The position numbers and the translations under genes were made by a program. A stretch of DNA of 64,000 bases, from positions 1-64,000 of the forward strand of contig NZ_JAIOAB010000016.1 in assembly GCF_019890635.1 (NCBI RefSeq). The letters run 5' to 3'. Within the stretch, counting starts at the first letter, position 1, and each line of letters opens with the position of its first letter. This stretch comes from Streptomyces sennicomposti. Its GTDB lineage: Bacteria > Actinomycetota > Actinomycetes > Streptomycetales > Streptomycetaceae. Under the pieces are notes generated by a model. The model ran no database searches. It saw only the letters and a program-made list of their open reading frames with translations, and had not been told where the DNA came from. This document shows positions 10,101-18,461 of this stretch, piece after piece.

Positions 10101-11115
10101 CGTCGCCAAGGCGGAGAAGCTGATCTCGGACGCGACCGGGGACGCGGAGCGGCTGCGGGCGGAGGCGGCCGAGACGGTCGGCGCCGCGCAGAGCCGCGCC
10201 GAGCGGATCCGTACCGAGTCCGAGCGGCTGAAGGCCGAGGCGGAGGCGGAGGCCGAGCGGACGCTGACCGCGGCCCGCGAGGAGGCCGAGCGGACCCTGG
10301 ACGAGGCCCGCCAGGAGGCCAACAAGCGGCGTTCGGAGGCGGCCGAGCAGGTCGACACGCTGATCACGGAGACCACCGCCGAGGCCGACAAGCTGCTGAC
10401 CGAGGCGCAGGCGAGCGCGGTCAAGACGAAGGCGGACGCGGAGACCCAGGCCGACACGATGGTGGGCGCCGCCCGCCAGGAGGCCGAGCGGATCCTCGCC
10501 GAGGCGACCGTGCAGGGCAACACGGCGGTGGAGAAGGCCCGTACGGACGCGGACGAGCTGCTCGTCGGCGCCCGCCGGGACGCCACCCAGATCCGGGAGC
10601 GGGCCGAGGAGCTGCGCGAGCGCCTCACCAGTGAGATCGAGGAGCTGCACGAGCGGGCCCGGCGCGAGGCCGCCGAGACGATGAAGTCGGCGGGCGACCG
10701 CTGCGACGCGCTGATCAAGGCGGCCGAGGAGCAGCTCGCCAAGGCGCAGGCCAAGGCCAAGGAGATCGTCTCGGACGCCAACTCCGAGGCGGGCAAGGTG
10801 CGGATCGCCGCGGTGAAGAAGGCCGAGGGCCTGCTGAAGGAGGCCGAGCAGAAGAAGGCCAAGCTGGTCAAGGAGGCCGAGGAGCTGAAGGCCGAGGCGG
10901 TCCACGAGGCGCGGCGCACGGTCGAGGAGGGCAAGCGCGAGCTGGAGGTCCTGGTGCGCCGGCGCGAGGACATCAACGCCGAGATCTCCCGGGTGCAGGA
11001 CGTGCTGGAGGCGCTGGAGTCCTTCGAGGCGCCCGCGCCGGCCAAGGACGCCGGGGTGCGGGCCGGGGCGACGGTGGGCGCACCCCGCTCGGGTGGCAAA
11101 TCGTCAGAAGGGTAG
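7135..11115 (+). CDS. scy: Polar growth coiled-coil scaffold protein Scy
   Basis: A 1326-residue, almost entirely coiled-coil protein, the length I recall for S. coelicolor Scy. A conserved N-terminus (RGYERQEREPAADVDHL) precedes a short non-repetitive region. From about residue 80 to 1290 runs a long series of Ala/Glu/Arg/Leu-rich repeats of the EAERLR and EADRLRAE type, the heptad/hendecad mixture known for this family. Scy organises the hyphal tip with DivIVA and FilP. GTG 7135 is chosen because homologues begin MRGYE; an in-frame extension to 7105 lacks support. filP follows directly. Confidence 0.95.
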   Translation: MRGYERQEREPAADVDHLSRFEAEMDRLKTEREKAIQHAEDLGYQVEVLRAKLHEARRTIMTRPAYDSADIGYQAEQLLRQAQVQAEQIRADAERELSQARAQTQRILQEHAEQAARLQAELHQEAVTRRQQLDQELAERRQTVESHVNENVAWAEQLRARTEQQARRLLDESRAEAEQAMAAARAEAERLTAEARQRLQSEAESARAEAEQILRRARADAERLLNAASTQAQEATDHAEQLRSSTASESDAARRQAAELSRAAEQRMAEAEEALRKAQTESEKLVAEAKEAAAKALASAESANELRTRTAKEQVARLVEEATKDAENTRSEAEQLVADARAEAEKIVAEATEKARSATAEETATQLSKAAKTAEDVLNKAAEDAKKTTKAAAEEAERIRTEAEAEADRLRAEAHDIAEQLKGAAKDDTKEYRAKTVELQEEARRLRGEAEQLRSEAVAEGERIRAEARREAVAQIEEAAKSAEELLAKAKADADELRKTATADSEKVRTEAIERATALRRQAEETLERTRKEAERHRAEADEQAQAVRAEAERAARELREETERAITARRSEAAEELTRLHADAEQRLAAAEEALADARAEAERLRREAAEETERLRTEAAERIRTLQQQAETEADRLRTEAAADASASRAEGEALAVRLRSEAAAEAERLKTEAQDTADRVRAEAQAAAERLGAEASETLAAAQEEAARRRREAEELLGAARGEADQERERAREQSEELLASARKRVEEAQAEAVRLVEEADRRATELVSAAEQHAAQVRESVAGLHEQAQEEIAGLRSAAEHAADRTRREAEEEADRVRTDAYAERERAGEDAARLRREAQEEAEAAKTLAERTVSEAIAEADRIRADVAEHAQRVRTEASDTIAQADQDATRTRAEAREDANRIRSDAAAQADALISEARSEAERLQTETVAEADRLRTETITEADRLRAETIAETDRLRAETAAEAERVRTEAIAEADRVRAESVAKAEKLISDATGDAERLRAEAAETVGAAQSRAERIRTESERLKAEAEAEAERTLTAAREEAERTLDEARQEANKRRSEAAEQVDTLITETTAEADKLLTEAQASAVKTKADAETQADTMVGAARQEAERILAEATVQGNTAVEKARTDADELLVGARRDATQIRERAEELRERLTSEIEELHERARREAAETMKSAGDRCDALIKAAEEQLAKAQAKAKEIVSDANSEAGKVRIAAVKKAEGLLKEAEQKKAKLVKEAEELKAEAVHEARRTVEEGKRELEVLVRRREDINAEISRVQDVLEALESFEAPAPAKDAGVRAGATVGAPRSGGKSSEG

Positions 11116-11265
11116 TCTTTGAGGTGAATTCGGGGACTTGACGGGGGAGTCTCCGGGGGCTTGGCGAGGGGTGTTGGCAAGCCTCGCGGCGGTCAGCCAC
11201 TCAAAAGAGGTGTCATTCTCCAGATCAAACACGTATCCGCTCGATGACACACCGCTTCGGCCCCT

Positions 11266-11271
11266 AGGATT
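11266..11271 (+). promoter_or_regulatory. Candidate -10 box of the filP promoter
   Basis: TAGGAT lies about 40 bp upstream of the filP start, in the 195-bp scy-filP gap, with an ATGACA-like hexamer 15 bp further upstream. The gap suggests filP has its own promoter besides any readthrough from scy. Confidence 0.35.
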
Positions 11272-11310
11272 CGACCTATCACCTCACCGGTCTCATTCGA
11301 CAGGAACCCC

Positions 11311-12246
11311 ATGAGCGACACTTCCCCCTACGGCTTCGAGCTTGTGCGGCGTGGGTACGACCGCGCTCAGGTGGACGAACGTATCTCCAAGCTCGTCTCC
11401 GACCGTGACAGTGCTCTCTCCCGTATCACCGCCCTGGAGAAGCGCATCGAGGAGCTGCACCTCGAGACGCAGAACGCCCAGGCGCAGATCAGTGACGCCG
11501 AACCGTCGTACGCGGGTCTCGGCGCCCGGGTCGAGAAGATCCTCCGCCTCGCCGAGGAGGAGGCGAAGGATCTGCGTGAGGAGGCCCGGCGCGCGGCCGA
11601 ACAGCACCGCGAGCTGGCCGAGTCGGCGGCCCAGCAGGTCCGCAACGACGCGGAGTCCTTCGCCGCGGAGCGCAAGGCCAAGGCCGAGGACGAGGGCGTC
11701 CGGATCGTCGAGAAGGCCAAGGCCGACGCCGCGCAGCTGCGGTCCGAGGCGCAGAAGGACGCGCAGTCCAAGCGGGAGGAGGCGGACGCCCTCTTCGAGG
11801 AGACCCGCGCCAAGGCCGCGCAGGCCGCCGCCGACTTCGAGACCAACCTCGCCAAGCGGCGCGAGCAGTCCGAGCGGGACCTGGCGTCGCGTCAGGCCAA
11901 GGCGGAGAAGCGGCTGGCGGAGATCGAGCACCGCGCCGAGCAGCTGCGCCTGGAGGCGGAGAAGCTGCGCACGGACGCGGAGCGCCGGGCCCGGCAGACC
12001 GTCGAGACCGCGCAGCGCCAGGCCGAGGACATCGTGGCCGACGCCAACGCCAAGGCGGACCGCATCCGTTCGGAATCCGAGCGGGAGCTGGCGGCGCTCA
12101 CCAACCGCCGCGACTCGATCAACGCGCAGCTGACCAACGTGCGCGAGATGCTGGCGACCCTCACGGGCGCCGCGGTGGCCGCCGCGGGTTCCCCGACCGA
12201 GGACGAGCCGGTCTCCCGCGGCGTCCCGGCCCAGCAGACCCGGTAA
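11311..12246 (+). CDS. filP: Intermediate-filament-like protein FilP
   Basis: A 311-residue coiled-coil protein with a globular start (SDTSPYGFELVRRGYDRAQ, a DivIVA-like lead) and an Ala/Glu/Lys/Arg rod from about residue 30 to 275, then a short flexible tail. FilP forms filaments that gradient away from the tip, interacts with DivIVA and contributes to hyphal rigidity. AGGA five bases before ATG 11311 supports the start. Location directly after scy is the diagnostic context. A 12-bp terminator hairpin follows. Confidence 0.94.
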   Translation: MSDTSPYGFELVRRGYDRAQVDERISKLVSDRDSALSRITALEKRIEELHLETQNAQAQISDAEPSYAGLGARVEKILRLAEEEAKDLREEARRAAEQHRELAESAAQQVRNDAESFAAERKAKAEDEGVRIVEKAKADAAQLRSEAQKDAQSKREEADALFEETRAKAAQAAADFETNLAKRREQSERDLASRQAKAEKRLAEIEHRAEQLRLEAEKLRTDAERRARQTVETAQRQAEDIVADANAKADRIRSESERELAALTNRRDSINAQLTNVREMLATLTGAAVAAAGSPTEDEPVSRGVPAQQTR

Positions 12247-12272
12247 CCGGACCGCGCGGGACCGATCTCCGT

Positions 12273-12306
12273 GAAGCCCTCCGCCCCTGCGGGAGCGGGG
12301 GGCTTC
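12273..12306 (+). terminator. Terminator hairpin after filP
   Basis: Twelve-bp stem (12273-12284 with 12295-12306, one G-T pair), 10-nt loop, beginning 27 bp after the filP stop. No U tract. Confidence 0.75.
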
Positions 12307-12387
12307 GCGGTGTCCTGCGGCGGCGGAGTCCCCCGGGGCACCCGGCGGAGCGCATGCCCTCCGGTGGCGGGGCGCTTTGTCCCGTTC

Positions 12388-12393
12388 TAGCGT
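12388..12393 (+). promoter_or_regulatory. Candidate -10 box of a leaderless ABC transcript
   Basis: TAGCGT ends 6 nt before the ATG at 12400, with no ribosome-binding site between. It matches the arrangement at 3487 and 24777. Confidence 0.5.
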
Positions 12394-12399
12394 GGCCGC

Positions 12400-13428
12400 A
12401 TGATCGAGATCGTGGGGCTGAGCAAGCGGTACGGGGAGAAGCCGGCGGTCGACGGCCTCACCTTCACCGTGCGGCCGGGGACCGTGACGGGGTTCCTCGG
12501 GCCCAACGGGGCCGGGAAGTCCACCACCATGCGGATGATCCTCGGTCTCGACCACCCCACCGGCGGCGACGTCCGCATCGACGGGCGGCACTACCACGAG
12601 CTGGCGAACCCGCTGACGTACATCGGCGCGCTGCTGGACGCCAAGGCGGTGCACGGCGGCCGCAGCGCCCGCAACCATCTGCTGTGCCTCGCGCAGAGCA
12701 ACGGCATCCCCGCCCGCCGGGTGGACGAGGTGCTGGAGACGGTGGGGCTGACGGCGGTCGCGCGGAAGAAGGCGAAGGGGTTCTCGCTGGGGATGAGCCA
12801 GCGGCTCGGCATCGCGGGCGCGCTGCTCGGCGATCCGCGCATCCTGATGTTCGACGAGCCGGTCAACGGCCTCGACCCCGAGGGCATCCACTGGATCCGC
12901 GGGCTGATGAAATCGCTGGCCGCGCAGGGCCGTACCGTCTTCGTCTCCTCCCATCTGATGAGCGAGATGGCGCTGACCGCGGACCATCTCGTCGTCATCG
13001 GCCAGGGCCGGCTCCTCGCCGACACCACGATGGCCGACTTCATCGAGCGCAACTCCCGCTCCTACGTCCGCATCCGCACCCCCGACCGCGAGCGGCTGCT
13101 GGACGCGCTGCACGCGGCCGGGATCGCGGTCGTGGAGACGGGCGAGGGGCTGCTGGAGGTGGACGGCGGCAGCCCGGAGCGCATCGGCGAGCTGGCCGCC
13201 CGCCACCGGGTCGTGCTGCACGAGCTGAGCGTGCGGCAGTCCTCGCTGGAGGACGCCTTCATGCGGCTGACGGCCCAGTCGGTGGAGTACCACGCACAGC
13301 CGGAGCCGGCCGGGCAGCCGTGGGGCGCGCACTGGAACGCGCGGACGGCGGCCCCCGCGGCATCCTCCGGGACGCCTCCGGCGGCGACGCCGGCGACGAC
13401 CCCCACCACGACGCCGACGGAGGGCTGA
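12400..13428 (+). CDS. ABC transporter ATP-binding protein (cassette 1)
   Basis: A 342-residue nucleotide-binding subunit of an ABC-2 type exporter. Walker A is GPNGAGKSTT near residue 35, the signature is FSLGMSQRLG near 128, Walker B is ILMFDEPVNGLDP near 148, and a switch His lies in VSSHLMSEM. The C-terminal 90 residues form the usual accessory domain plus an Ala/Thr/Pro tail. It is 4 bp from its permease gene. The substrate is unknown; similar pairs in actinobacteria are often labelled drug or peptide exporters without proof. It is strongly similar to the second cassette at 14.5 kb. Confidence 0.9.
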   Translation: MIEIVGLSKRYGEKPAVDGLTFTVRPGTVTGFLGPNGAGKSTTMRMILGLDHPTGGDVRIDGRHYHELANPLTYIGALLDAKAVHGGRSARNHLLCLAQSNGIPARRVDEVLETVGLTAVARKKAKGFSLGMSQRLGIAGALLGDPRILMFDEPVNGLDPEGIHWIRGLMKSLAAQGRTVFVSSHLMSEMALTADHLVVIGQGRLLADTTMADFIERNSRSYVRIRTPDRERLLDALHAAGIAVVETGEGLLEVDGGSPERIGELAARHRVVLHELSVRQSSLEDAFMRLTAQSVEYHAQPEPAGQPWGAHWNARTAAPAASSGTPPAATPATTPTTTPTEG

Positions 13429-13432
13429 GAGC

Positions 13433-14206
13433 ATGGCGGCGACCCAGGTCATCCGCTCCGAGTGGACCAAGATCCGGTCGGTGGCGTCCACGGTGTGGAC
13501 GCTGTCGCTGGCGGTGGTCGTCACGATCGCCCTCGGCATGCTGATCTCGGCCCTGTCGAAGAACGAGTTCGGCGCCATGGGCCCGCGCGAGCGGCTCTCC
13601 TTCGACCCCACCTTCGTCAGCTTCGCCGGGATGGCGCTCGGCCAGCTGGCGATGATCGTGTTCGGGGTGCTGGTGGTGTCCAACGAGTACAGCACCGGCA
13701 TGATCCGCACCTCGCTGGCGGCGGTCCCGCGGCGGGGCGCGTTCCTGGCGAGCAAGGTGGCCGTCGCCACCGGTCTGGCCCTGCTCGTCGGCATGGCGAC
13801 CGCCTTCGCCGCGTTCTTCCTCGGCCAGGCGATGCTCGGCCCGCAGCTGCGGACCACGCTCGACGCGCCCGGCGTGCTGCGCGCGGTGGTCGGCGGCGGC
13901 CTCTACATGACCCTGATCGCGGTGTTCTCCATGGGCGTCGCGGTGATGCTGCGCTCGCCGATGCTCTCCCTCGGCGTCCTGATGCCGTTCTTCTTCCTGG
14001 TGTCCAACATCCTGGCCAACGTCTCGGCCACCCGGAAGATCGGCCAGTACCTGCCCGACCAGGCCGGCAGCCGCATCATGCGGGTGCTGCCCCGGGTCGG
14101 CGACGACACCCCGTACGGGCCGTGGGGCGGCCTGGGGATCATGGTGCTGTGGGTGCTCGCGGCCCTCGCCGGCGGCTACGCCCTGCTGCGCCGCCGGGAC
14201 GCCTGA
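13433..14206 (+). CDS. ABC-2 type transporter permease (cassette 1)
   Basis: A 257-residue membrane protein with about six hydrophobic spans (first near residues 22-42, last near 228-250) and a cytoplasmic N-terminus carrying the motif SEWTKIRSV that its cassette 2 counterpart also has. Homodimers would form the export channel driven by the preceding ATPase. ATG 13433 starts 4 bp after the ATPase stop. The substrate is not predictable. Confidence 0.88.
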   Translation: MAATQVIRSEWTKIRSVASTVWTLSLAVVVTIALGMLISALSKNEFGAMGPRERLSFDPTFVSFAGMALGQLAMIVFGVLVVSNEYSTGMIRTSLAAVPRRGAFLASKVAVATGLALLVGMATAFAAFFLGQAMLGPQLRTTLDAPGVLRAVVGGGLYMTLIAVFSMGVAVMLRSPMLSLGVLMPFFFLVSNILANVSATRKIGQYLPDQAGSRIMRVLPRVGDDTPYGPWGGLGIMVLWVLAALAGGYALLRRRDA

Positions 14207-14209
14207 GCC

Positions 14210-14330
14210 CCCGCCGGACGGCGGCCCGGGACCCGGCCGGACGGGATGCCGGGGCCTCGCCGGACAGGACGCTGGGGGCCCGTCGGACGGACGCCCGGCG
14301 CAGCCGGACGGGACCGCCGGGGGGCGTGCG
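14210..14330. repeat. GCCGGACGG-type degenerate repeats between ABC cassettes
   Basis: At least five copies of a (C/G)CGGACGG(G/A) core occur in the 261-bp gap between cassettes 1 and 2. The rest of the gap, 14340-14467, contains a less GC-rich stretch with TACCTT near 14448 that may hold the cassette 2 promoter. No gene is seen. Confidence 0.5.
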
Positions 14331-14467
14331 GGCGGGTTTCCGGGACCTCGCTCTTTTACTTTCTTTTGGCCGGAACCGTCAGCGCCTGGATATCCTCCTA
14401 ACCCTTACGGGGGCGTGCGCCCCGCTGTCCCGGACCTGGGACGGGTACCTTCCGATGGGACCGGAGC

Positions 14468-15721
14468 ATGATCGAGGCAGTCGGCCTGACCAAGCGCTAC
14501 GGCGACAAGACCGCCGTGTACAACCTCTCCTTCCAGGTACGGCCGGGCGCCGTCACCGGATTCCTCGGGCCGAACGGTTCCGGCAAGTCGACCACCATGC
14601 GGATGATCCTCGGTCTGGACAACCCGACCGCGGGCACCGTGACCATCGGCGGCTACCCGTACCGCAAGCTGCCGAACGCCCCGCGCCAGGTGGGCGCGCT
14701 GCTCGACGCCAAGGCGGTGCACGGCGGCCGGTCCGCCCGCAACCACCTGCTGTCCCTGGCCCAGCTGTCGGGCATCCCGCCCCGCCGGGTGGACGAGGTG
14801 CTGGGCGTGGTCGGCCTCCAGGACGTGGCCAAGCGTCGCTCCAAGGGCTTCTCGCTCGGCATGGGCCAGCGGCTCGGCATCGCGGCGGCGCTGCTCGGCG
14901 ACCCGCAGGTGCTGCTGTTCGACGAGCCGGTGAACGGTCTCGACCCCGAGGGCATCCTCTGGGTGCGCAATCTGATGAAGGCGCTGGCCGCCGAGGGCCG
15001 GACCGTGTTCGTCTCCAGTCATCTGATGAGCGAGATGGCGCTGACCGCGGACCATCTGATCGTCATCGGGCGCGGGCAACTGCTCGCCGACATGAGCGTG
15101 ACGGACTTCATCTCCGCCAACTCCGCCGACTTCGCCCGGGTCCGTACGCCCGACACCGAGCCGCAGCAGCGGGAGAAGCTGACCTCGGCGCTGACCGAGG
15201 CCGGCGGCCATGTGCTGCCCGAGCCGGACGGCGCGCTGCGCGTGACGGGGCTGCCGCTGCCGCGGATCAGCGACCTCGCGCACGAGGCCGACGTACGGCT
15301 GTGGGAGCTGTCGCCGCACCAGGCCTCGCTGGAGGAGGCGTACATGCGGATGACGCAGGGCGCGGTCGACTACCGCTCGACCGCCGACCAGAAGGCCGGG
15401 CTGATGCAGCCGCTGCCGCCGGGCGCGCAGCCGCCGCCGCAGGTGCCGGGCCAGGGCCAGCCCGGCTGGTACGCCCCGCCGCCGCCCCAGCAGGGCGGGC
15501 AGCCGTTCGCGCCGCCGCAGCCGGTCCCGGGCCAGGGCCCCTACGGCGCCGCGCCGCAGCCGCACGGCCACGCCGGCGCCCCGAACCCGTACGCGCAGGA
15601 CGCCGCGCCGGCGCCCGCGCAGCCGCCCGCCCCGGCCGCGCCCGCGGCCCCCGCTCCCCCGGCCGCCGCGCCCGCCGCCACCCCCGCCGTCGACACGACC
15701 AAGTCCGAGGACGCCCGATGA
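14468..15721 (+). CDS. ABC transporter ATP-binding protein with Pro/Ala-rich tail (cassette 2)
   Basis: A 417-residue paralogue of the cassette 1 ATPase. Walker A is GPNGSGKSTT, the signature FSLGMGQRLG, Walker B VLLFDEPVNGLDP and the switch region VSSHLMSEM. It differs by an approximately 100-residue C-terminal extension (from about residue 315) dominated by Pro, Ala, Gln and Gly, likely disordered and cytoplasmic. ATG 15718 of the permease overlaps its stop (ATGA). Cassettes 1 and 2 look like an old tandem duplication. Confidence 0.9.
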   Translation: MIEAVGLTKRYGDKTAVYNLSFQVRPGAVTGFLGPNGSGKSTTMRMILGLDNPTAGTVTIGGYPYRKLPNAPRQVGALLDAKAVHGGRSARNHLLSLAQLSGIPPRRVDEVLGVVGLQDVAKRRSKGFSLGMGQRLGIAAALLGDPQVLLFDEPVNGLDPEGILWVRNLMKALAAEGRTVFVSSHLMSEMALTADHLIVIGRGQLLADMSVTDFISANSADFARVRTPDTEPQQREKLTSALTEAGGHVLPEPDGALRVTGLPLPRISDLAHEADVRLWELSPHQASLEEAYMRMTQGAVDYRSTADQKAGLMQPLPPGAQPPPQVPGQGQPGWYAPPPPQQGGQPFAPPQPVPGQGPYGAAPQPHGHAGAPNPYAQDAAPAPAQPPAPAAPAAPAPPAAAPAATPAVDTTKSEDAR

Positions 15722-16593
15722 GCACGCCGCAGACTCCGCTGCCGCAGGCAGCGCCGCCCGCCTGGGAGGCGGGGGCCGCCCCTTCACACCCCGGTTACAC
15801 CTCGCCGATCCCCGTGGTGCGCACGCATCTCGGGCACGCCCTGGCCTCGGAGTGGACGAAGATCCGGTCGGTGCGCTCCACGATGTGGACGCTCGGGGTG
15901 TTCGTGCTGCTCGTGGTCGGGATCGGGCTGCTGACCGGGGTGCTGGTCGCCGACTCCGGCTCCGATCTCTCCGGCGACGAGAACGCGCTGTCGCTGGGCT
16001 TCTTCGGGGTGCTGCTGGGCAGCATCTGCGTCATCACGCTGGGGGTGCTGACCACGGCCTCCGAGTACGGCACGGGCATGATCCGCACCACGGCGACGGC
16101 GTGCCCGGCGCGCGGGCGGATCCTCACGGCGAAGGCGCTGGTGTTCTTCCTCGTCGCCTTCACCGTCACCCTGGTGTCCACCGTGCTCGTCGCGCTCGCG
16201 CAGACGGCCATGCTGGACGGCAGCGGCGCCCGGCAGCCGACCGGCGGGGAGTGGTTCAAGGCCACGGTCGGCGTCAGCCTCTACATCGCCCTGCTCGGCC
16301 TGGTCTCGCTGCTGATCGGCTCGGTGCTGCGGCACTCGGCGGGCGGCATCACGATCATGATCGGTGTCGTCCTCGCCCCGCTGGTGATCGCGCTGTTCAT
16401 GGCCACGCGCTCGCTGGAGAAGGTGCGCACGGCGCTGTTCGAGTACTCGATCCCGAACCAGCTGGGCGTGTTCTACTCCAGCTCCCTGAGCGATTCCGGC
16501 CCCTCGGGCTGGGACCCGCTGTGGATCATGCTGGGCGTCGCGGCGGCCGCCTTCGCCGGCGCCTGGGCGCTGCTGGAGAAGCGGGACGTGTAG
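15718..16593 (+). CDS. ABC-2 type transporter permease (cassette 2)
   Basis: A 291-residue permease with a Pro-rich, probably cytoplasmic N-terminus of about 35 residues, then SEWTKIRSVRST as in cassette 1 and about six membrane spans. The start overlaps the ATPase stop, so the pair is translationally coupled. It would form the membrane channel of an exporter of unknown substrate. A much longer upstream frame crosses cassette 1 out of phase and is not real. Confidence 0.88.
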   Translation: MSTPQTPLPQAAPPAWEAGAAPSHPGYTSPIPVVRTHLGHALASEWTKIRSVRSTMWTLGVFVLLVVGIGLLTGVLVADSGSDLSGDENALSLGFFGVLLGSICVITLGVLTTASEYGTGMIRTTATACPARGRILTAKALVFFLVAFTVTLVSTVLVALAQTAMLDGSGARQPTGGEWFKATVGVSLYIALLGLVSLLIGSVLRHSAGGITIMIGVVLAPLVIALFMATRSLEKVRTALFEYSIPNQLGVFYSSSLSDSGPSGWDPLWIMLGVAAAAFAGAWALLEKRDV

Positions 16594-16722
16594 GGGGCGT
16601 CAGGGCCGGCCTTCGGGGGGCGGTCCTCGGGGGGCGGTCTTTCGGGCCGGTCTTCAAGATGTGGCCGTGAACGGCCCCTCCGCAGGGCCGCCGCCTTCAG
16701 AACCTGCCTTCAGAACCCGCCC

Positions 16723-17055
16723 TCAGAATCTGGGCGCGTTACGGGACCGCTGCACCCGCGTGGTGCGGCGGTCCTTCGCGTTCCAGCACGCCTTGTGCCA
16801 GTGCCGGCGGTCGTCCACCCCGGAGTGCTCGGGCCAGGCCACCACGTGCGGGACGCCCGAGCCGATCAGCTGGTCGCAGCCCGGGCAGCGGTACGTCTTG
16901 CCCGCCGCGCTCGCGCCCGCGACATGGCGCACGCTCCAGTCCTCGCCCCGCCAGCTCTCCGTGGACTGCCAGCCGCCGTAGCGGCTCGCGCTGTCGTCCT
17001 CGGCGCTCCGGCCGGCGGAGCCGGGGCTCTTGGGGCGGTTGCGACGCGGGGACAC
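16723..17055 (-). CDS. Small zinc-ribbon-like conserved protein
   Basis: A 110-residue protein with a basic, disordered N-terminus and a C-terminal half containing CPGC, a central His-rich stretch (HVVAWPEH) and HWHKACW. This Cys/His set suggests one bound zinc, as in HNH-like or zinc-ribbon folds. Homologues in Streptomyces are commonly labelled ATP/GTP-binding, for which no P-loop is visible here. GTG 17055 has GAGG six bases upstream; longer frames extend into the divergent promoter region. Confidence 0.75.
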   Translation of the reverse strand: MSPRRNRPKSPGSAGRSAEDDSASRYGGWQSTESWRGEDWSVRHVAGASAAGKTYRCPGCDQLIGSGVPHVVAWPEHSGVDDRRHWHKACWNAKDRRTTRVQRSRNAPRF

Positions 17056-17289
17056 GGGACACCTCACGGAACGTGCTCGGGAACGGGGCCGCATCCAGAC
17101 TACGCGCCGCCGACAGGGGTACGTGTGCGGAACCGTATCCCCCACCAAACCGCACAAGTCCCCCTACGGGACGCCGCATTCGACCGACAATCCGGAAATC
17201 CTCTTGCCAGGCCGTGTCCTCGGCACGTGTCGGACGGTTATGCCGGGCGGGGGAGCTCCGCGTCGGAGCCGAGGAAGCAGGAAACAGCG

Positions 17290-18318
17290 ATGCGCGTAGG
17301 AAGTTTCGTGTTGGCCGCCCAGTTCCCGGGCCAGGGACAAGGGGAGGCGCTGCACCGCGCGGTCCGTACGGCCGAGGTGGCCGAGGAGGCGGGCCTGGAC
17401 GCGGTCTGGCTGGCCGAGCACCACTTCGTACCGTACGGAACGTGCCCGTCCGCCGTCACCCTGGCCGCGCTGCTGCTGGGGCGCACCCGGCGGCTGCGGG
17501 TCGGCACGGCGGTCAGCGTGCTGCCCACGGTGCACCCGGTGGCGCTCGGCGAGCAGGCCGCGCTGCTGCATGTGACGAGCGGCGGGCGGTTCTCGCTCGG
17601 CGTGGGCCGCGGCGGACCGTGGGTCGACCTGGAGGTGTTCGGGACGGGCCTGGACGCGTACGAACACGGGTTCCCGGAGTCGCTCGATCTGCTGATGCGC
17701 TGGCTGCGCGAGCCGTCCGTGGGCGCCTCGGGGGAACGATTCGCCTTCCGTGAGGTGCCCGTCGTGCCGCGTCCGTCGGAGGCGCTGACCGAGGTCCCCG
17801 GCCCCGAGGTCGTCGTGGCCAGCACCTCCCCGGCGAGCGTGCGGCTGGCCGCCGAGCGCGGGCTGCCGATGCTCCTCGGGATGCACGTCGGGGACGAGGA
17901 GAAGGCCGAGATGGTCGCCCTGTGGCGGCGCTTCGCCGAGGCCGCCGGGCGGCCGGGCGACGAGATCCGGGACGCCGGGCACGTCTCGGCCGGCGTCTGC
18001 CAGATCGCCGACCGGCGCACGGACGCGGCGGAGGCGCTGCTGAAGGCGATGCCGGGCTGGCTCAGGCAGGGCCTGGGCGCCCATGTCACGGTGGACGGCC
18101 GGGCCCGCCGGATGCGCGATCCGCTGGCGTACACGGAACTGCTGTGCGGGCTGCACCCGGTGGGCACCCCGCGGCTGTGCGCCGACCGGCTGGCGGCGAC
18201 CTCCGAGCGGACCGGCATCTCGCGGTTCGCGCTGCTCGTCGAGGGCTCGGGCGACCTGGCCGCGACCGAGGAGAACGTACGGCGGCTCGGCGCCGAGGTA
18301 CTCCCCCACCTCGGCTGA
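17290..18318 (+). CDS. LLM class flavin-dependent oxidoreductase
   Basis: A 342-residue bacterial-luciferase-like TIM-barrel protein using FMN or F420. Typical elements are the opening MRVGSFVLA, the early AEEAGLDAVWLAEHHF, the phosphate-binding region TSGGRFSLGVGRGG near residue 98 and the C-terminal substrate lid. The physiological substrate cannot be read from sequence. It is a single-gene unit: divergent from the zinc-ribbon gene (235-bp gap), convergent with the next gene. ATG 17290 starts where family members start. Confidence 0.87.
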   Translation: MRVGSFVLAAQFPGQGQGEALHRAVRTAEVAEEAGLDAVWLAEHHFVPYGTCPSAVTLAALLLGRTRRLRVGTAVSVLPTVHPVALGEQAALLHVTSGGRFSLGVGRGGPWVDLEVFGTGLDAYEHGFPESLDLLMRWLREPSVGASGERFAFREVPVVPRPSEALTEVPGPEVVVASTSPASVRLAAERGLPMLLGMHVGDEEKAEMVALWRRFAEAAGRPGDEIRDAGHVSAGVCQIADRRTDAAEALLKAMPGWLRQGLGAHVTVDGRARRMRDPLAYTELLCGLHPVGTPRLCADRLAATSERTGISRFALLVEGSGDLAATEENVRRLGAEVLPHLG

Positions 18319-18461
18319 CCGAGCCGTCGCGGCACGGCAGGTCCTACGGCCGCTCCGTCCTGAATGCACCTCCCGCGGACCGAGCGGCGGGGGGACGGCG
18401 GGTCTCGCGTCCGGTGCGCTTCCCTCAAGTCCGGCGCGCCCCGGGCGTCAGGCCCCGCGCG

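Noticed and set aside
6895..10905. 1336-codon open frame antisense to scy
   Set aside because: It mirrors the Ala/Glu/Arg-rich coiled-coil repeats of scy. Its Leu/Gly/Arg repetitive translation resembles no protein and the sense frame matches Scy in length and start.
13462..15717. Upstream extension of the second ABC permease frame across cassette 1
   Set aside because: The extension is Arg/Gly-rich and out of phase with recognised genes; the real start is ATG 15718 overlapping the ATPase stop.
12400..16593. Antibiotic biosynthetic cluster around the ABC exporters
   Set aside because: No biosynthetic enzymes adjoin; flanking genes are core functions.
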